Assembly (NCBI GenBank): GCA_030770425.1
Contig: JASJFT010000244.1
Location: forward strand, 1-64,000
DNA: 64,000 bases
Direction: 5' to 3'
Source of the DNA: Darksidea phi
Taxonomy: Eukaryota; Ascomycota; Dothideomycetes; Pleosporales; Lentitheciaceae
Below the pieces are notes generated by a model. The model was not told the DNA's origin and did not search any database. It saw only the letters and a list, made by a program, of their open reading frames with translations. The position numbers and the translations under genes are program-made. Shown piece after piece: positions 42,974-55,600 of the stretch. Each line of letters opens with the position of its first letter. Position 1 is the stretch's first letter.

Positions 42974-43690
42974 AATCTAATTAACTTCTTTTTATATAAT
43001 CTCTTTCCTAGTATACTAGATTATAAGAGTATTAAAGATATAGAATAGAAATTAGAGTAGTTTCTATCTAGAAAGTATTTAAATAATAATATCCTCTATA
43101 TACTTTTATAGATTATTTATACTAGTAATTAATTTATCGTCGTTAACTCTATAGACTATAAGTTATAGAAACTAATAGTACTAATTATAAAGAATACTAA
43201 GAATATATATAAACTTATATTTTTCTTTTATATTAATAGTAATAACTAGTCTTCGCTAGACTAAGAGTTATATAATTATTAGATTCTTAGTATTTTTAAT
43301 AGGGACTTATAGTAGTTTACTACTTTTAATATAGATACTACTTTAATAATAAGCTAGATATCTATACTTAAGAATATAATAAAATCCTAGATTTAATATA
43401 AATTTTAGGTAGTATATTTTATAGTAACGTATACTCTTTATACTAATATTACTAGCTTTTTTTAAATCCTAACTATATATTATATACTTTTATATACTAC
43501 CTAGTACTAAAGAAGTACTTAAGACTTTATCTATTTAATCTTAAATCTAATAATCTTTATATCTACTATTTTCGAAAATTACTTAACGCCGTTATCTACT
43601 TCTATTATAATAAAAAGCTTATAATAGATTCTTCTAGTACTTTAATACTATTTAATTTAAGCTTATTATTAGATAATTTCTATAAGACGG

Positions 43691-45320
43691 TAGGTTCTAC
43701 GACTATAAGTAATAGGACCTCTATTTAAAATTAGGAACCCCTCTTTAATAAATAATAGAATATCTTTAAAGAGAATAGCTTATTAATACTTAAGCATAAG
43801 ACTTAAATTCTTTAGATAATTATAGAATACTTTAACTATATCCTTATACTTATAGCTAAGTATTTATAACTCGTAAATCGAGTTATCTAAGACCTAGCTA
43901 TTAAAGTTAATTATAAGTCTATACTCTAGCTTCTAAATAAGATTAATCGGATTAAGAATAAATTTTAATTATTAATAATTTAGTAGCGAATACTATATAT
44001 ATAGCTTACTAAGATATTCGAAGATAAGATAAATAGAGAAGTAAAAAAGATAAAAAGTAATTAAATATTACGAAAAAGATCTCGTACTTAAAAAAAGCTA
44101 GTACCCTCTTCTAAAGAATATAAGATATTTACTAAGAATAAAGTAATAGCTTAGTTAACTAACTTAAGGAAGATAATAAAGTCCTATCTTCTATATTATA
44201 TTAAACTTAGTTTAAACTTAGACTATCTATTCTCTAAACTTAATATAGGGATAATAGCTACTTTTCCTACTAGTATAGTTAATTACTACGACCTCTATTT
44301 TACCTTTTAAGTAGTAATAAATATATTTCTATCTCTTAGTAAATTTATAAAATCTACTAAGTATATTATACCTAACTTACTTATCTTAGCTAATAATATA
44401 TAGATATAATAAATTAAAGGAAAAGAAGATATTCTACTTTATAAGGTAGTTTCTAGCTTTTAGGAAGGATCTTACGTTCTTTACCTCTCTTAACTATTAG
44501 CTTCTTAATCTATAGTTTAATTAGTAGTCGTTATCTATATATTATAAAATCTTAGATTTATATATTTAATATTAATCTAAGGTTCTAAAGAGAGGTTCTA
44601 CTATAAAGGAATAGTATCTAAGAAAGAAATAGAAGTATTAATATTTTCTTCCTTTAGAGATATATAGGGAACTACGACGTACTCTTTATTCTTACTATAA
44701 TATATATCTATATTAATTTAATAGCTATTTAGTATCTAATAAATTACTATAATTAAGTTACTAAGTACTAGTAAATCTTAATAAGACGGGGTAATTATAT
44801 AATATACTCTCGATCTAGATAGTAGTATATCTATACTCTACTATTCCTCTTTATAGGGTATATCGAGATAGAATAATAATATATATAGTCTCTTATACTA
44901 ATCTAGTATATAGTCGTAGTACTAGTACTATTAAAGTAGGGTATTTATAGTACGCCGTCCTATATATAATTATAGTATTAGTATAGTATTAAAGAAAGAG
45001 GTAGGTTTTTAATAAGATTCTATTATATATAGATAATAAATAGATTCCGAGGCTTTATAAGATAATAGTAGTAGTATTATAAAGTTATAAGATTACTACT
45101 ATTTTAAAAGAATATTAGTTATAATAAAAACTTTAGTAATATATATAAATATATATTATAGGGCTTAGACCTAATTATATAATAAGAATTATATAATATA
45201 TTATTATTCTAATTAATCTTACTAAGTAGATATTAGTAATAACTAAGTTATATTTATAAACGCCTTATAACTTAATATATAAAGTAACTAAATTCTATAT
45301 TTATAACTATAATCTTCGTT
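43691..45320. other. RIP-saturated, no gene recognised
   Basis: No recognised domain. One CpA survives near 43,794. Confidence 0.5.
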
Positions 45321-45484
45321 AAACTCTTTATTAAACTCTTTATTAAACTCTTTATTAAACTCTTTATTAAACTCTTTATTAGACTCTTTATTAAACTCTT
45401 TATTAGACTCTTTATTAAACTCTTTATTAAACTCTTTATTAAACTCTTTATTAAACTCTTTATTAAACTCTTTATTAAACTCTT
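45321..45484. repeat. 12-bp minisatellite (aaactctttatt), about 13.5 copies
   Basis: Consecutive copies of aaactctttatt, two of them with agactctttatt (a G in place of the second A). On the - strand it reads as a four-residue unit NKEF or NKES. It may be the remnant of an expanded repeat in a former gene on the - strand, but the flanks give no recognisable protein. Confidence 0.95.
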
Positions 45485-46141
45485 CTATTAATCCTACTTC
45501 TTTAATATATATAATATAGAACTAGCTATCTTCCTCCTCTAATATATATTTAAAATAGCTCTAGTACGGCTAAAACTAGTTTATATCTATAGTCTTAAGA
45601 TTAAGTTTATACTTAGTATTTAATCTCTTTATAATAGTAAGCATTAGTAGTAGTCCTAAATATAGTATTTTTACGAGCTATTTATATATTAGATTTATAG
45701 ATTTTTCTAAGTAGTTCTTAATATAAACTTTAATATAATTATTAATATTAGGGTCTAAAGTTATATTAAAGTTATAAGTAAGAAGTAAGATTTATTAGAT
45801 CGACCTAATTTCGCTACTAGATAGGGTAGATCTATTTCTTAATAAGGTTTAGAGATAATATATATATACCTTATATTTATATAGATATATTAAAAGAAAC
45901 TTATATATAGTAATTTATAAGATAGTATTCTACTTATAGAAAGTATTAATTAACTAAGATATACGGTAATCTAGTATAATTAAGGGTAAACTACTAACGA
46001 TAGAAGATTATTCTAGTAAGACGATTCTATTTAACTAAAGCTTATTACTCTTCCCTCTTATATTATTCCTAAAGGAGCGAAGTATCCTTCTAGTAGAAGT
46101 ATTAGATATACTAGAATATTAATAAGAGAAGTACGTATATA
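45485..46141. other. RIP-saturated, no gene recognised
   Basis: Nothing recognised. One CpA survives near 45,641. Confidence 0.5.
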
Positions 46142-47600
46142 TTAACGGATATTTATTTATAATATTTTTTACTTTCTAATAAGTAGACGTCCTTTATTAT
46201 TAGTATATTTTAACTTAATATATTATTAAATTAGGGCCTATAATTCCTTACTTCTTACTTCCCTAACTTAGTATTAAGCTTTAAGCCTTTACTATCTTAT
46301 AGAAAGAGTATTTTTAGTAGAATCCCTTTTAGACTTTCCTATAAATATAGTAAACGTAGATATCTAGAAGAGCCGTAACGTATTATTAAATTTAAGATAA
46401 TATATTTCTATCTCTTTCTACTTATTCTATTTAAATCTTAGTCGTAATTTAGTCTTTATAATAATAATAGTATTCTTAAATTAAATTTCTAGTATAAATA
46501 AAAGTTCTTAGTATATATATTTATTATAGTAATATATCTTTAAAGAAGAATCTAGAACCTATTTATAGTACTTTAAAACTTAAATTAATAGATCTATTTT
46601 ATAATTAGTAATTTTATAGTAAACTAAACTAATAATATTTACTAACTACGAGATAGTAAGATTATTTTCTAAGAGAGTATAATATATTAGAATAGCTAGT
46701 TATAGGTTATAGCGACGGGGATAAAGTTTATCGTTTATTTAATAGGTAGCTAGAGATATTTAATATATACTATTACTTATTAGACTATTATTCTTAAGTA
46801 ATTTTAACTAATCTTTATAATTTATCTAGATAGAATTCTTATCTATAGAGACTTTTTTATTCGGATACCTAGCTATATAAAATATATAAATACTATTATT
46901 ATTAATATTCTTTTAATAGTTAGTATTAACTAAAGATCTTATTAATTTAGTACTATAGTAGATTAGATTACTCTTTAATACGGCTATATTAATAGTTAAA
47001 GTCTAATATAGTATAGTTATAAATATAAATAGAGAGCTTTAAATAGTATAGTTAATAAAAGAAGAGTTTACTAATATATCTTCTTAAATAGAGTTATCTC
47101 TAAAACTACTTTATATAGAATTTCTACTCTAATTAGATATCTCTATTATTACTACTACTCTTAAAAAACCTTTAAGAGCTAGTCTAAGAGTATCTTATTC
47201 TACTCTAGTTATAGTAACTTAATTTAAACGAAGATACTTCTTAAGACCTTTAAAAATATATATCTAATTATAAAAATTCTAAGTACTACTCTAGAACTAT
47301 ATTATATTAACTATTAGATTCTATAAGTTCCCTTAGAGTTTCTAAGGTAGATAGTCTTAGTACTTCTTAATAATAGAATAGAACTTTTTATATACTATTA
47401 GCTAGTCTACTTTAATATATTCTACGTATACTAATCTCGAGTTATAAATATTACTTAAGATATATCTATAACTCTTAATTACTAAAATAAATAGATTTAA
47501 CTTAAGATTACTTAATTCGCTTCGAATACTACGTAGAAGTCTAAAATTAATTATATTAATAGTTTTATCGTTAAGAACTCTTATATAAAGTTTAATATAA
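46142..47600 (+). pseudogene. Fossil coding frame of unknown function
   Basis: A + strand frame (codons at 46,262, 46,652 and 47,486 are all in phase) can be followed for about 1.4 kb with no indel and with stops only TAA or TAG. It reads coherently, for example FRLSYKYSKRRYLEEP near 46,330 and YLDRILIYRDFFIRIPSYI near 46,840. A Ser/Thr/Gln-rich part follows. No ATG survives and I recognise no family. The length and indel-free frame suggest a former gene of at least 480 codons. Confidence 0.45.
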
Positions 47601-50600
47601 ATTAAGATACTTTTAATAGAGTATATCTTCTCTTATATTTTAGTCGCTAGGCTAGTAGTATAATCTTCTATTTCTTTAATAGTAGAGAGAAGAGAATTTC
47701 TATTTATATATATATACCCTTCTTTAAGTAAAAAAGTAAGCTACTCTAGTTTACTAGATTAAAAGTACTAATTTAAGTCTTTAATAGATAAGACTAGTAT
47801 ATAGGAGGTACTAGGGGAATTAATTACTTACCCTTAACTAACTAATCTTAAAGAAAGAATTATAGCTTATAATAATAGAGAGTTTTAACTTTTAATTATA
47901 CTATAGCTATCTATAATAGATTAAATAATAGTAAGTTTAATACGGAGGGGTTAAATATATTTATTAATAGAGTAATAGTAAGTATAATAAGTTTAATAAG
48001 AAGGGTTCGCGTTTTTATTAATAAATAATAATAAGTATAATATATTTAATATAAATAAGTTAAATAACGGACGAGCTCGAACTTAAGTATAAATCTACTA
48101 GTAAAGATAACTAGATTCTAAGTATATAACTCCTCTTATAACTTAATAATAGACGTATTTAAAATACTAACTAGCTAAAAGATATAAAACTATATATAAG
48201 ACTAGAGATAAAACTAAATTTATTAAAGTACTTTAAAGTAGGATAAATTAAAATTATACTATACGTAATTAATTATTTCTTAACTATATAATTAAAAAGT
48301 ATATCTTTAATATTATACCGCGTTATAAAGAAGGTTAATCTAGTTATCTTATACTAATAAGCTAAGAAGCTACTACCTATTATATCTCCTCCTCTTTATT
48401 AATTATCCTAAAGAGAGTTTTAGAGCCTAGATTAGATATTTAATATAAGAAGGTATTTAATTAAAAAGTAAGTTTATATCCTGATATAGGGTAGCTATTT
48501 TAGTAAATTAAAGGAGCTTAAATATAATAAGAAATCCCTACTAGTACTAGAGAAAGAGCTAATATAGAGGATAGTATAGAGTAGACTAGGATTTATATTA
48601 TATATAGGACTATAATATTACTTAAAAGTAAATAGATAATATATCTTAACGGCGTATATAGATACTAAGTACGCTACTAAAATAGTAATATAATAATTCT
48701 AAAGTAAGTATAAGAGTTATATATATAAGATTATATTTTTTAGCTTCTATAATATTTACTAGAGTAAATATACTTCTATTAACGAGCTATAACGACGAAG
48801 GTAACCTATATTATCTCTTATAGTTTACTAATAAATCTAATATATTATACTCCTCTAGTCTATATTTAGGTATTTTAATATAGTAAAAGTTATATAAGTA
48901 CTTAATAAGATAGTTATATTATATAAATTCTTTATCTTTAACTCTAGTATAGTCTTAAATAGTATAAGAATACTTAGGAATACTAACTTTATAAATAGTA
49001 GATTAGTATTATTAGAGATTAGTAAGGTAAGTAAAGTTTATAGTAGAAGAATAATTTAGAAGATTATACTTCTATATTCTATTATACTTATTAGTATTTA
49101 AAGAAAGAAAGATTAATTAATATTTATCTTAGACTTCTACTTCTACTTTAATAATTAGTTTACTATTTTTACTCTAACTAGGGACCTTAATATTTACTAA
49201 CCTTAGTTATTCTTAAATAGTTAAACTTTAGCTAATAGGGTACGACTAGTAGCTTAATAGGGCTAGTAATATATAGATAAAATTATTTAGACCTATACTA
49301 GTAGATAGTAAGTAAAAAATATCGACGATAACTTTATATAGTTATTATAGATAGTACCCGTACTATACGTAGTAGATATTAATTTAAGACTACGTATAAT
49401 ATAGAATAAAGTAGTAGTTTAGTTAATTAGAGAAGTACTAATATAAATTATATTAGTAAGCGAGAAAGTTAAAGATAAGCCGTAGTACTAAGATATACTA
49501 GATATATAAATATATTAGATAAGAAAGTCTAATAGAAATATAGATATTATTAGATAGGATAGATAAAGAGTTAAATAGAAAAGAAGTTTTTAAATATAGT
49601 TTAAGCTAAAGCTATGTATTTTTATTAGTTATTATATAGAATTAGTTATATAAAGATATTATAATTAGCGTAATAGAGTAAGAACCTATATAGTATTACC
49701 CGTACTATAACCCTTATATAGCTAATTAAAAAATAGCCTCTCTCTAAGATAATAAATACTATATATATAGGCGACTAACTTAATAAAGATATTAATATAG
49801 TAGTAGTACCTATTACTAGTTATAAAAGGTAGTTAGATAGAGGTAAAAAGATAGAGGGTATAAAATAGTATATATAGTTTTACTAATTATTTTAATCTTA
49901 AATAGAATAGAGGGTTAAAAGTAGATTACTATATAATAGTACTTCCGTAGTACTTTAGTTATTATTATAGTTAATTCTACTTTAATAACTATTTCTCTTC
50001 TATTAAAATATATATTATATAAAAGTATATTATATATATAACTAACTCTAATATACTATAAAAAATAGAAAAATAATATTAAATTTTCTAGCTTAATAGT
50101 TTTCTTCTAATATTAAACTTAAATCTTCGTAGGTCTATTATAGAACTTTATAAAGAATAGATATAATTAACCTTATAGTTCTTATTAATAATAGTTTCCT
50201 ATACGGTCTATAAAGTACCTTCTATAATACTATTAAGAACCTTTTATTATAAATAAAATACTTTATTTTTTCTATTAATAGGGACTTATATATTTTTTGT
50301 ACTAGGTCGTTTTTCTTATAATATAGTAGTAGTTAAGTAACTTTTTTAAATATATTTTCCTATAAATCCTATATATCTAAGACTTCTATAAGTTACTAAA
50401 GATCTAATATAGAAAAATTCTAAATACTATATATCTTTACGTATCCTAGATATATAGTCTATTCTTTTCTTACTCTAGAAAGTATTTAGTATCTAGAATA
50501 ATAGAGATTTTATCTAGCTAGGGTAAATAGTTTAGACTTATTAAGTATATTATTAATTAAGTCGATATTAGAAAAATTACTACTATAAACTTATTTACTA

Positions 50601-51508
50601 CTCTTTAGTAGCTCGCGGTATACTTTATAGTATTTAGAACTATAATATAGACTATATATTAGGATTAAAATAATAGTTAAAGATATTATTTAAAGAGAGA
50701 AGTAAATAGAAAGTAGAATACTCTTAGTATTTAAGAGAAACTAAAGATATATTATAGTAATATAAGAAATAGATAGTATAAAATTAAAGTAATTAGAATA
50801 GTTTTATAGAAGGGTAGCTTATATATATATAAGAAGAATAAGTAGAAATAGTTATATAAGCTAATTATCTTTATCTAGTACGTATACTTACTCTATTATT
50901 TTAAATAAGAAATAGTAAAGAATCTACTACGTAGTCTAGTATAACTAGTCTTAGGATATAAAGTAGAATATAGTTAGTATATAAGAGCTATAGGATTAGC
51001 CTTAATATAGATAGACCGGCGAGATACTATTAGTAGAGTATTAATAGAAAGTAGTAACTAATATAGATAGGTCGTCGATACTTTAACTTTATTCTATTCT
51101 TAAGAATTAATAAATTCTTACTAATTTAGAATAACTAGATCTTAACTACTATAAGTATACTTCTTTATATCTTATATACTACTAGGCTAAAGTTAGTAAA
51201 ATCCTAATTTAAAAAACTAAAGAGAGAAGTATCTTATCTAAAGTTTAGAATAAAGTAAATATATATACTAAATAGAGGAGGTAGAGTAGCTTAAGTAGTA
51301 ATAGTTATTTTACTATTTTAATATATATATTCGTATTCTATCCTCTATATATTACTTATAGTAGTTAAAGTAAAGGTTAATAAGGTTTAATAGATTCCTT
51401 TAGAAGTTAATATTATAATTATTATATATATAGCTTAGCTTCTATCGTATCCCTATAAGCTATATAGATTAAAGGTATAGTATTAGATATCTTATATAAT
51501 AGTAGTAC
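47601..51508. other. RIP-saturated, no gene recognised
   Basis: A + strand frame stays partly readable to about 48,400. Weak duplications occur at 47,931-48,040 (about 54-bp period) and 51,003-51,090 (taatatagatag, 56-bp period). One ATG lies near 49,613. No identifiable gene. Confidence 0.5.
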
Positions 51509-51510
51509 TA

Positions 51511-51565
51511 ACGTGTTTACGTAGCGAGTGGCCATTCTAAGCGAGTGGCTACCCTTACCAACTTT
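51511..51565 (+). repeat. Left terminal inverted repeat of the pogo element
   Basis: It begins acgtgtttacgtagcgag and pairs with 53,306-53,360 over 55 bp with three mismatches, all G/A or C/T. It contains agcgagtggc twice (51,523 and 51,540), a likely double transposase-binding motif. Confidence 0.95.
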
Positions 51566-51743
51566 CTACACACAAAAAGCCACGTAGTTCAACAACGCAT
51601 CAGAATTCTATTGAAATAGTACTAGTAATAGATCAAGTAGTATCTATAGTAGGCTTCTTATACGTTCGTAAGTTATGCCCAGGTTCTCTGTAGCGCGTAC
51701 AGCGCGCTGAAGCCTGTCGGCTTATACCTAATTGCCCAGTAAC

Positions 51744-53279
51744 TTAACGTCTTTCGTTCTCTTGCTACTGCTCAGTAGCCTTTTGAATAATAATAGCCTC
51801 CCCCTCTGCCTTGGTTAGGACGCCCTGCTTCTAGATCCTCTTCTTTTTACACTTTCTGCGCGTTGTAGCGGCCTTAATTGCCTTCTCTAGGCTCGCGATT
51901 CGTTCGCGCATAAATATAGCTTTATAAGCTAATACCTTAGCGCCTTTACTTAGCTAATTAATAACTAGAATAATAGAAGTAGGCGACGAGCTCTTGTACC
52001 TACGTACGCGCTCACGAATTAACGTTGATTAAGCCTCTACTTCGCGCGCGTTGCTTAGTATTCTAGCCTCCTATATAGCCTCTAGTAGGGCTACTAGCGA
52101 CGGCGTCCTTAGCTTAATATCGAGCTTCGAGATTACTACCTCTAAATCGTATAGAGCTAGGCCAGCGCCTCGAAAGCTCGCGTAGATATTCTTCTCTATA
52201 ATAGCCTTATTATAGGCTACGCGGAAGGTAGGTAGGAATTTAAGCTTCGTAATATAGTTAATATAATCGCGAATTAGGCTATTAACCTAATCCCCATACA
52301 CGCGCTTTAACGGCGAGAAATAGCCTATATTAAGCGGCTGTAGGAGGTATAACGAATAAGCTAGTATATAGAGAGCGTAGATATTATTCTCCTTATAGAG
52401 GTCCTAGAATTCGTTCGAGATATAACTACTATGGCTATTAAGAATTAGTAGCTAGCGCGCGCCTACTCTACGATCTGTCGTATACCTAATAAAGTACTTC
52501 AGCTAGGTAACTCCTAGATTATTATTCGTCCAGCCATTCTTACTAATAGCGATAGCCTAATCGCCTAGCATATCGCTCTCGTACCAGGTAGAGAGGTAGT
52601 ACTTACCAGCGAAGATAACGAAGGGCGGAATAGCCTACCTAGTAGCGTTGATTCCTTATATTATAGTAACCTACTCGCGATTACCTAGCTAGATAGCTTT
52701 AGCCTACCCGCGTCTCTCTAAGCTAGTAACGACTAGTCGCGGCATTATCTTACCTATTAGGAAGCCAGCTTCGTCGAAGTTGTAGATATCCTAATTAGTA
52801 ACACCCTAGGCAGCCTTAGTACGCGCTACTCGGTCAAACTAGGCTCGAATAATATCAGGATTCTCGCAGAGAGCTCGCTGTCGATCGTAGGGTCGATTAA
52901 ATCGTATTTTAATACTATCAGTTCGCTGGACGAAGTTTCTAGGCCAGTCTCTACCTACCTACTTAGCGCCGCGCGTAGTAAGTAGTCTATTCGCTATATC
53001 TCGTATAGCCTCTAGTGTAGGGGCATATCCTCACGAATCCAGGTCGAGTATATAGCTAATAACCACCTCCTCCTCTAGCTCAGAAAGCTTCCTTAATTTG
53101 GGCGGGCAATCGCGTCGCGCAGCCATTCCAGCGCGTCGGTGGCGTAGGGTTGTTCGGGGGACGTTAAACGTAGCTACAGCGCGTTTAACAGACTGGATCT
53201 GATTCTAATCGATAGCTGAGATGGCTAGGGAGATATCTGCTTCGTTGTAGGGCAATCGAATAGTAGTTGGTTGAGCCAT
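51744..53279 (-). pseudogene. Fot1/pogo transposase (DDE_1), inactivated by stops
   Basis: The gene keeps its ATG (complement of 53,277-53,279) and terminal TAA, with an undisturbed frame of 511 codons, the usual size for Fot1-type transposases. It carries about 20 internal stops, nearly all TAG from Gln or Trp; one TGA near 53,035 lies where an Arg is usual, suggesting CGA to TGA. Order: N-terminal helix-turn-helix (FNVPRTTLRHR, residues 35-50), CENP-B-type DNA-binding part, then DDE domain. First Asp is kept in NFDEAGF (D169). The second, in LLILNSHSSY, is Asn (N281) and the third, in LLQPLNIGYFSPLKR, is Asn (N317). Spacing of 35 residues gives the pogo DD35D form. Trp codons in the DWAIAIS and WLKYF motifs are now TAG. 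It once cut and pasted the element; it cannot do so now. Confidence 0.93.
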
Positions 53280-53305
53280 GAGAGTTGATAGGTAACGCGT
53301 CGCGA

Positions 53306-53360
53306 AAAGTTGATAAGGGTAGCCACTCGCTTAGAATGGCTACTCGCTACGTAAATACGT
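53306..53360 (-). repeat. Right terminal inverted repeat of the pogo element
   Basis: Reverse complement begins acgtatttacgtagcgag and matches the left repeat except for three transitions. The two internal 10-bp motifs are agcgagtagc and agcgagtggc, the first altered by one G-to-A change. TA follows immediately. Confidence 0.95.
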
Positions 53361-53362
53361 TA

Positions 53363-55600
53363 CTTAAAGCTATAAATATCTTATTAGACTTAACTACTAT
53401 TAAAATTAATTAAGCTACTTAATATATCTCGCGTATTAGGTCCTAGCTTAAAAGTATAAAAATAAGATATATATAAAGTAAACTCCTTTAAGTTATAGTT
53501 ATAGTATTAGTAATATTTCTTATAATCTATATATAAAGTAGATATAATTTATAATAAGAATAGAATATTACTATATTTATAAAGTAATCTATTAAGCTCT
53601 ATAATAACTATTTTTTTAATATATATAACTATACTTAAGTATATTATAATTACTTATATCTTCGATATATTATAAGAGTATAGTATATAAAATATTAAGA
53701 AATATAAAAATAATACTAATCTAATATTATTAATATATAAGGATAAAAACTAAGAAATTTATTCTAATAGGTACTAATATTATATAATAAGTATTAACTT
53801 AATAAGAAATATAGAGATTATAATAGAAATATTTAATATTACTAAATAACTTCTATCCTCCTCTTTATATCTTCTAATCTATTAAAGTATAGATACTCCT
53901 TATAAAATATTAAAGAATCGAGCTAATAAGGGTATTACTAAATATAGTTTAAAGATTAGTAAAATATTAGAGGATTATAATATTTTATTATTTACTAATA
54001 TAACCTTAAATAGTTCTATAAGTAAGAAAGCGATTTCCTAAAGTTATTCTTAAAAGTCTTTACTTCCTAACTATCTACCCCCTCTACTATTAGTATAATA
54101 TCTTACTATTTATACTATAGGACCTTCGCTTTATTAACTAAATACTTAAATTATATTAATATATTATATTACTAGTATATCTCGACTATCTAAATAATTA
54201 TCTAGTATACCTCTACTCTAGTAGGAGGCTCCTAGGTATTATATTATATAGTCTTATAGGTAAGCTTCTATATTATAACTACTTTAGTAAAGACTAATAG
54301 TATAGGTATTATAAAGGATTAGTATAAAGGTAGAGATAGATTATTATATAATAATAGAATACTATCTTCTATCTATAAGCGATCTACCTACGAAGTTAGC
54401 TATAAACTTTATTAAATATTAGACTAAACGTTATCCTATCCTCTAAATTTACTATAGACTAAATACTTTTTTAAAGTAGTATATTTAGAAGTACGTATTA
54501 GATAGCTAGGTCTTAAATCTAAGTATATAACTTAGTAAAAAGGTAGAAAGTATAAATATAGGCTTTTTAGAGGGTACTTTTCTATATATATAGGTAATAA
54601 AGATATATAGAAAGATAGCCGAAGGATATCTTAGTCTTACTAGGGAAGTATATATAATATATTAAAGAATTAACTTTATAACTTAGAAGTAGGACTAAGT
54701 ACTAGCGTATTCGGCTAGTAATATAAAGTATAACTAATTAGATTAAAGGGGGTAGTATTTCTACTATTCCTATCTCTTTATAATATACTAATTAGCTATA
54801 CTTAATATTACTACTAAAAATTAGGTTAAGCTAACTATAAAGATATTTATTATAATAATACTATTCTATTAGATAAGATAATAGATAAAAGTAAATTATA
54901 TTATAATAAGGCTATAGTATATATAGATAACTTAAAAATAAAAAGTATATAGAAAATATATACCTTACTAAACCTTATAATAGAGGAAAGAGCCGAGCTA
55001 AATCTACCCTATTTTAGATTATTAAAGGGGAATATTAATTATAGGTAATATAATATATATACTTCTTAAAAACTAAACTCTTAGATAAAATCTACTTTAG
55101 TTATTATATAGTAGGATAGATAGTACGTCTAATCTAATACTTTATTTCTTTCGTCTATCTTTATAAGTATCTCGCTATTAATAACTTTAAGGTATAAAAT
55201 AGATTATATTTCTACTATATAATAGAAGTATAGAACTAGAGTATACTATTAGATTATTTAGTAGAAATTATTAAGAAGATAGGAACTCGCCTTATTTTAC
55301 TTCTTAGGTTTAATAGTAGTAGCTTTTACGTTATTCTTTTTATATACCTATTAATTAACTCTTCTAATCTACTACTTAGTAAATTTAAGTCTTTCTTCTA
55401 TATACCTAATATCCTACTAAATACTCGAAAATATTTCTCTTATATTCCTAAATATCTAATTATAGGATTTAATTATTTCTTTAGTAATTTAAAGCTTTTA
55501 TATAGTTATTTAATACTTTTATTTAACTATTTAAAGTCTTTCTTCGACTATTTTAAGCCTTACTTCGATCTTTTAAAGTATTTCTTTAGTTATAAATATA
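53363..55600. other. RIP-saturated, no gene recognised
   Basis: Saturated composition resumes directly after the transposon. Nothing recognised. Confidence 0.5.

Larger units (their letters stand above)
41222..43690 (+). pseudogene. Fossil JmjC-domain protein (2-oxoglutarate oxygenase family)
   Basis: One frame (for example codons at 42,062) runs about 2.4 kb with no frame break and only TAA/TAG stops. The JmjC signature is readable. At 42,116-42,175 the sequence reads LYIKDAKIKSINLLLVG, matching the family's HxE/D iron-binding segment followed by S-I-N and Gly. About 87 residues later (42,344-42,424) it reads YPGD, then IYY-stop-IIN, then FIVAINFE, matching PGD..YHW..N.G.N.A.A.NF. RIP has changed the HxE His to Tyr and Glu to Lys, the third metal His (42,380) to Tyr, and the Trp beside it to TAG, so metal binding is lost. 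The N-terminal 800 bp is unassigned. An acidic repeat region (42,600-42,860) and a C-terminal domain follow. The C-terminal part (43,000-43,344) weakly resembles a Ulp1/C48 protease by its KYLNNNI segment, but the expected His-Trp pair is not clear. Known relatives are histone demethylases or related chromatin proteins; a role here is inference. Confidence 0.6.
51511..53360 (-). mobile_element. Fot1/pogo-type DNA transposon, complete ends, moderately RIP-mutated
   Basis: The element is 1,850 bp, bounded by 55-bp terminal inverted repeats and flanked by the dinucleotide TA at 51,509-51,510 and 53,361-53,362, the target duplication of the Tc1/mariner-pogo superfamily. It contains one transposase gene on the - strand and a short non-coding stretch of about 180 bp between the left repeat and the stop codon. 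Base composition and the presence of many CpA and TpG contrast sharply with the flanks, whose RIP saturation stops exactly at the TA. It therefore probably inserted into already saturated DNA and has since received fewer RIP hits. Size, repeat length class, TA target and DD35D spacing fit Fot1-like elements of ascomycetes. Confidence 0.95.
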
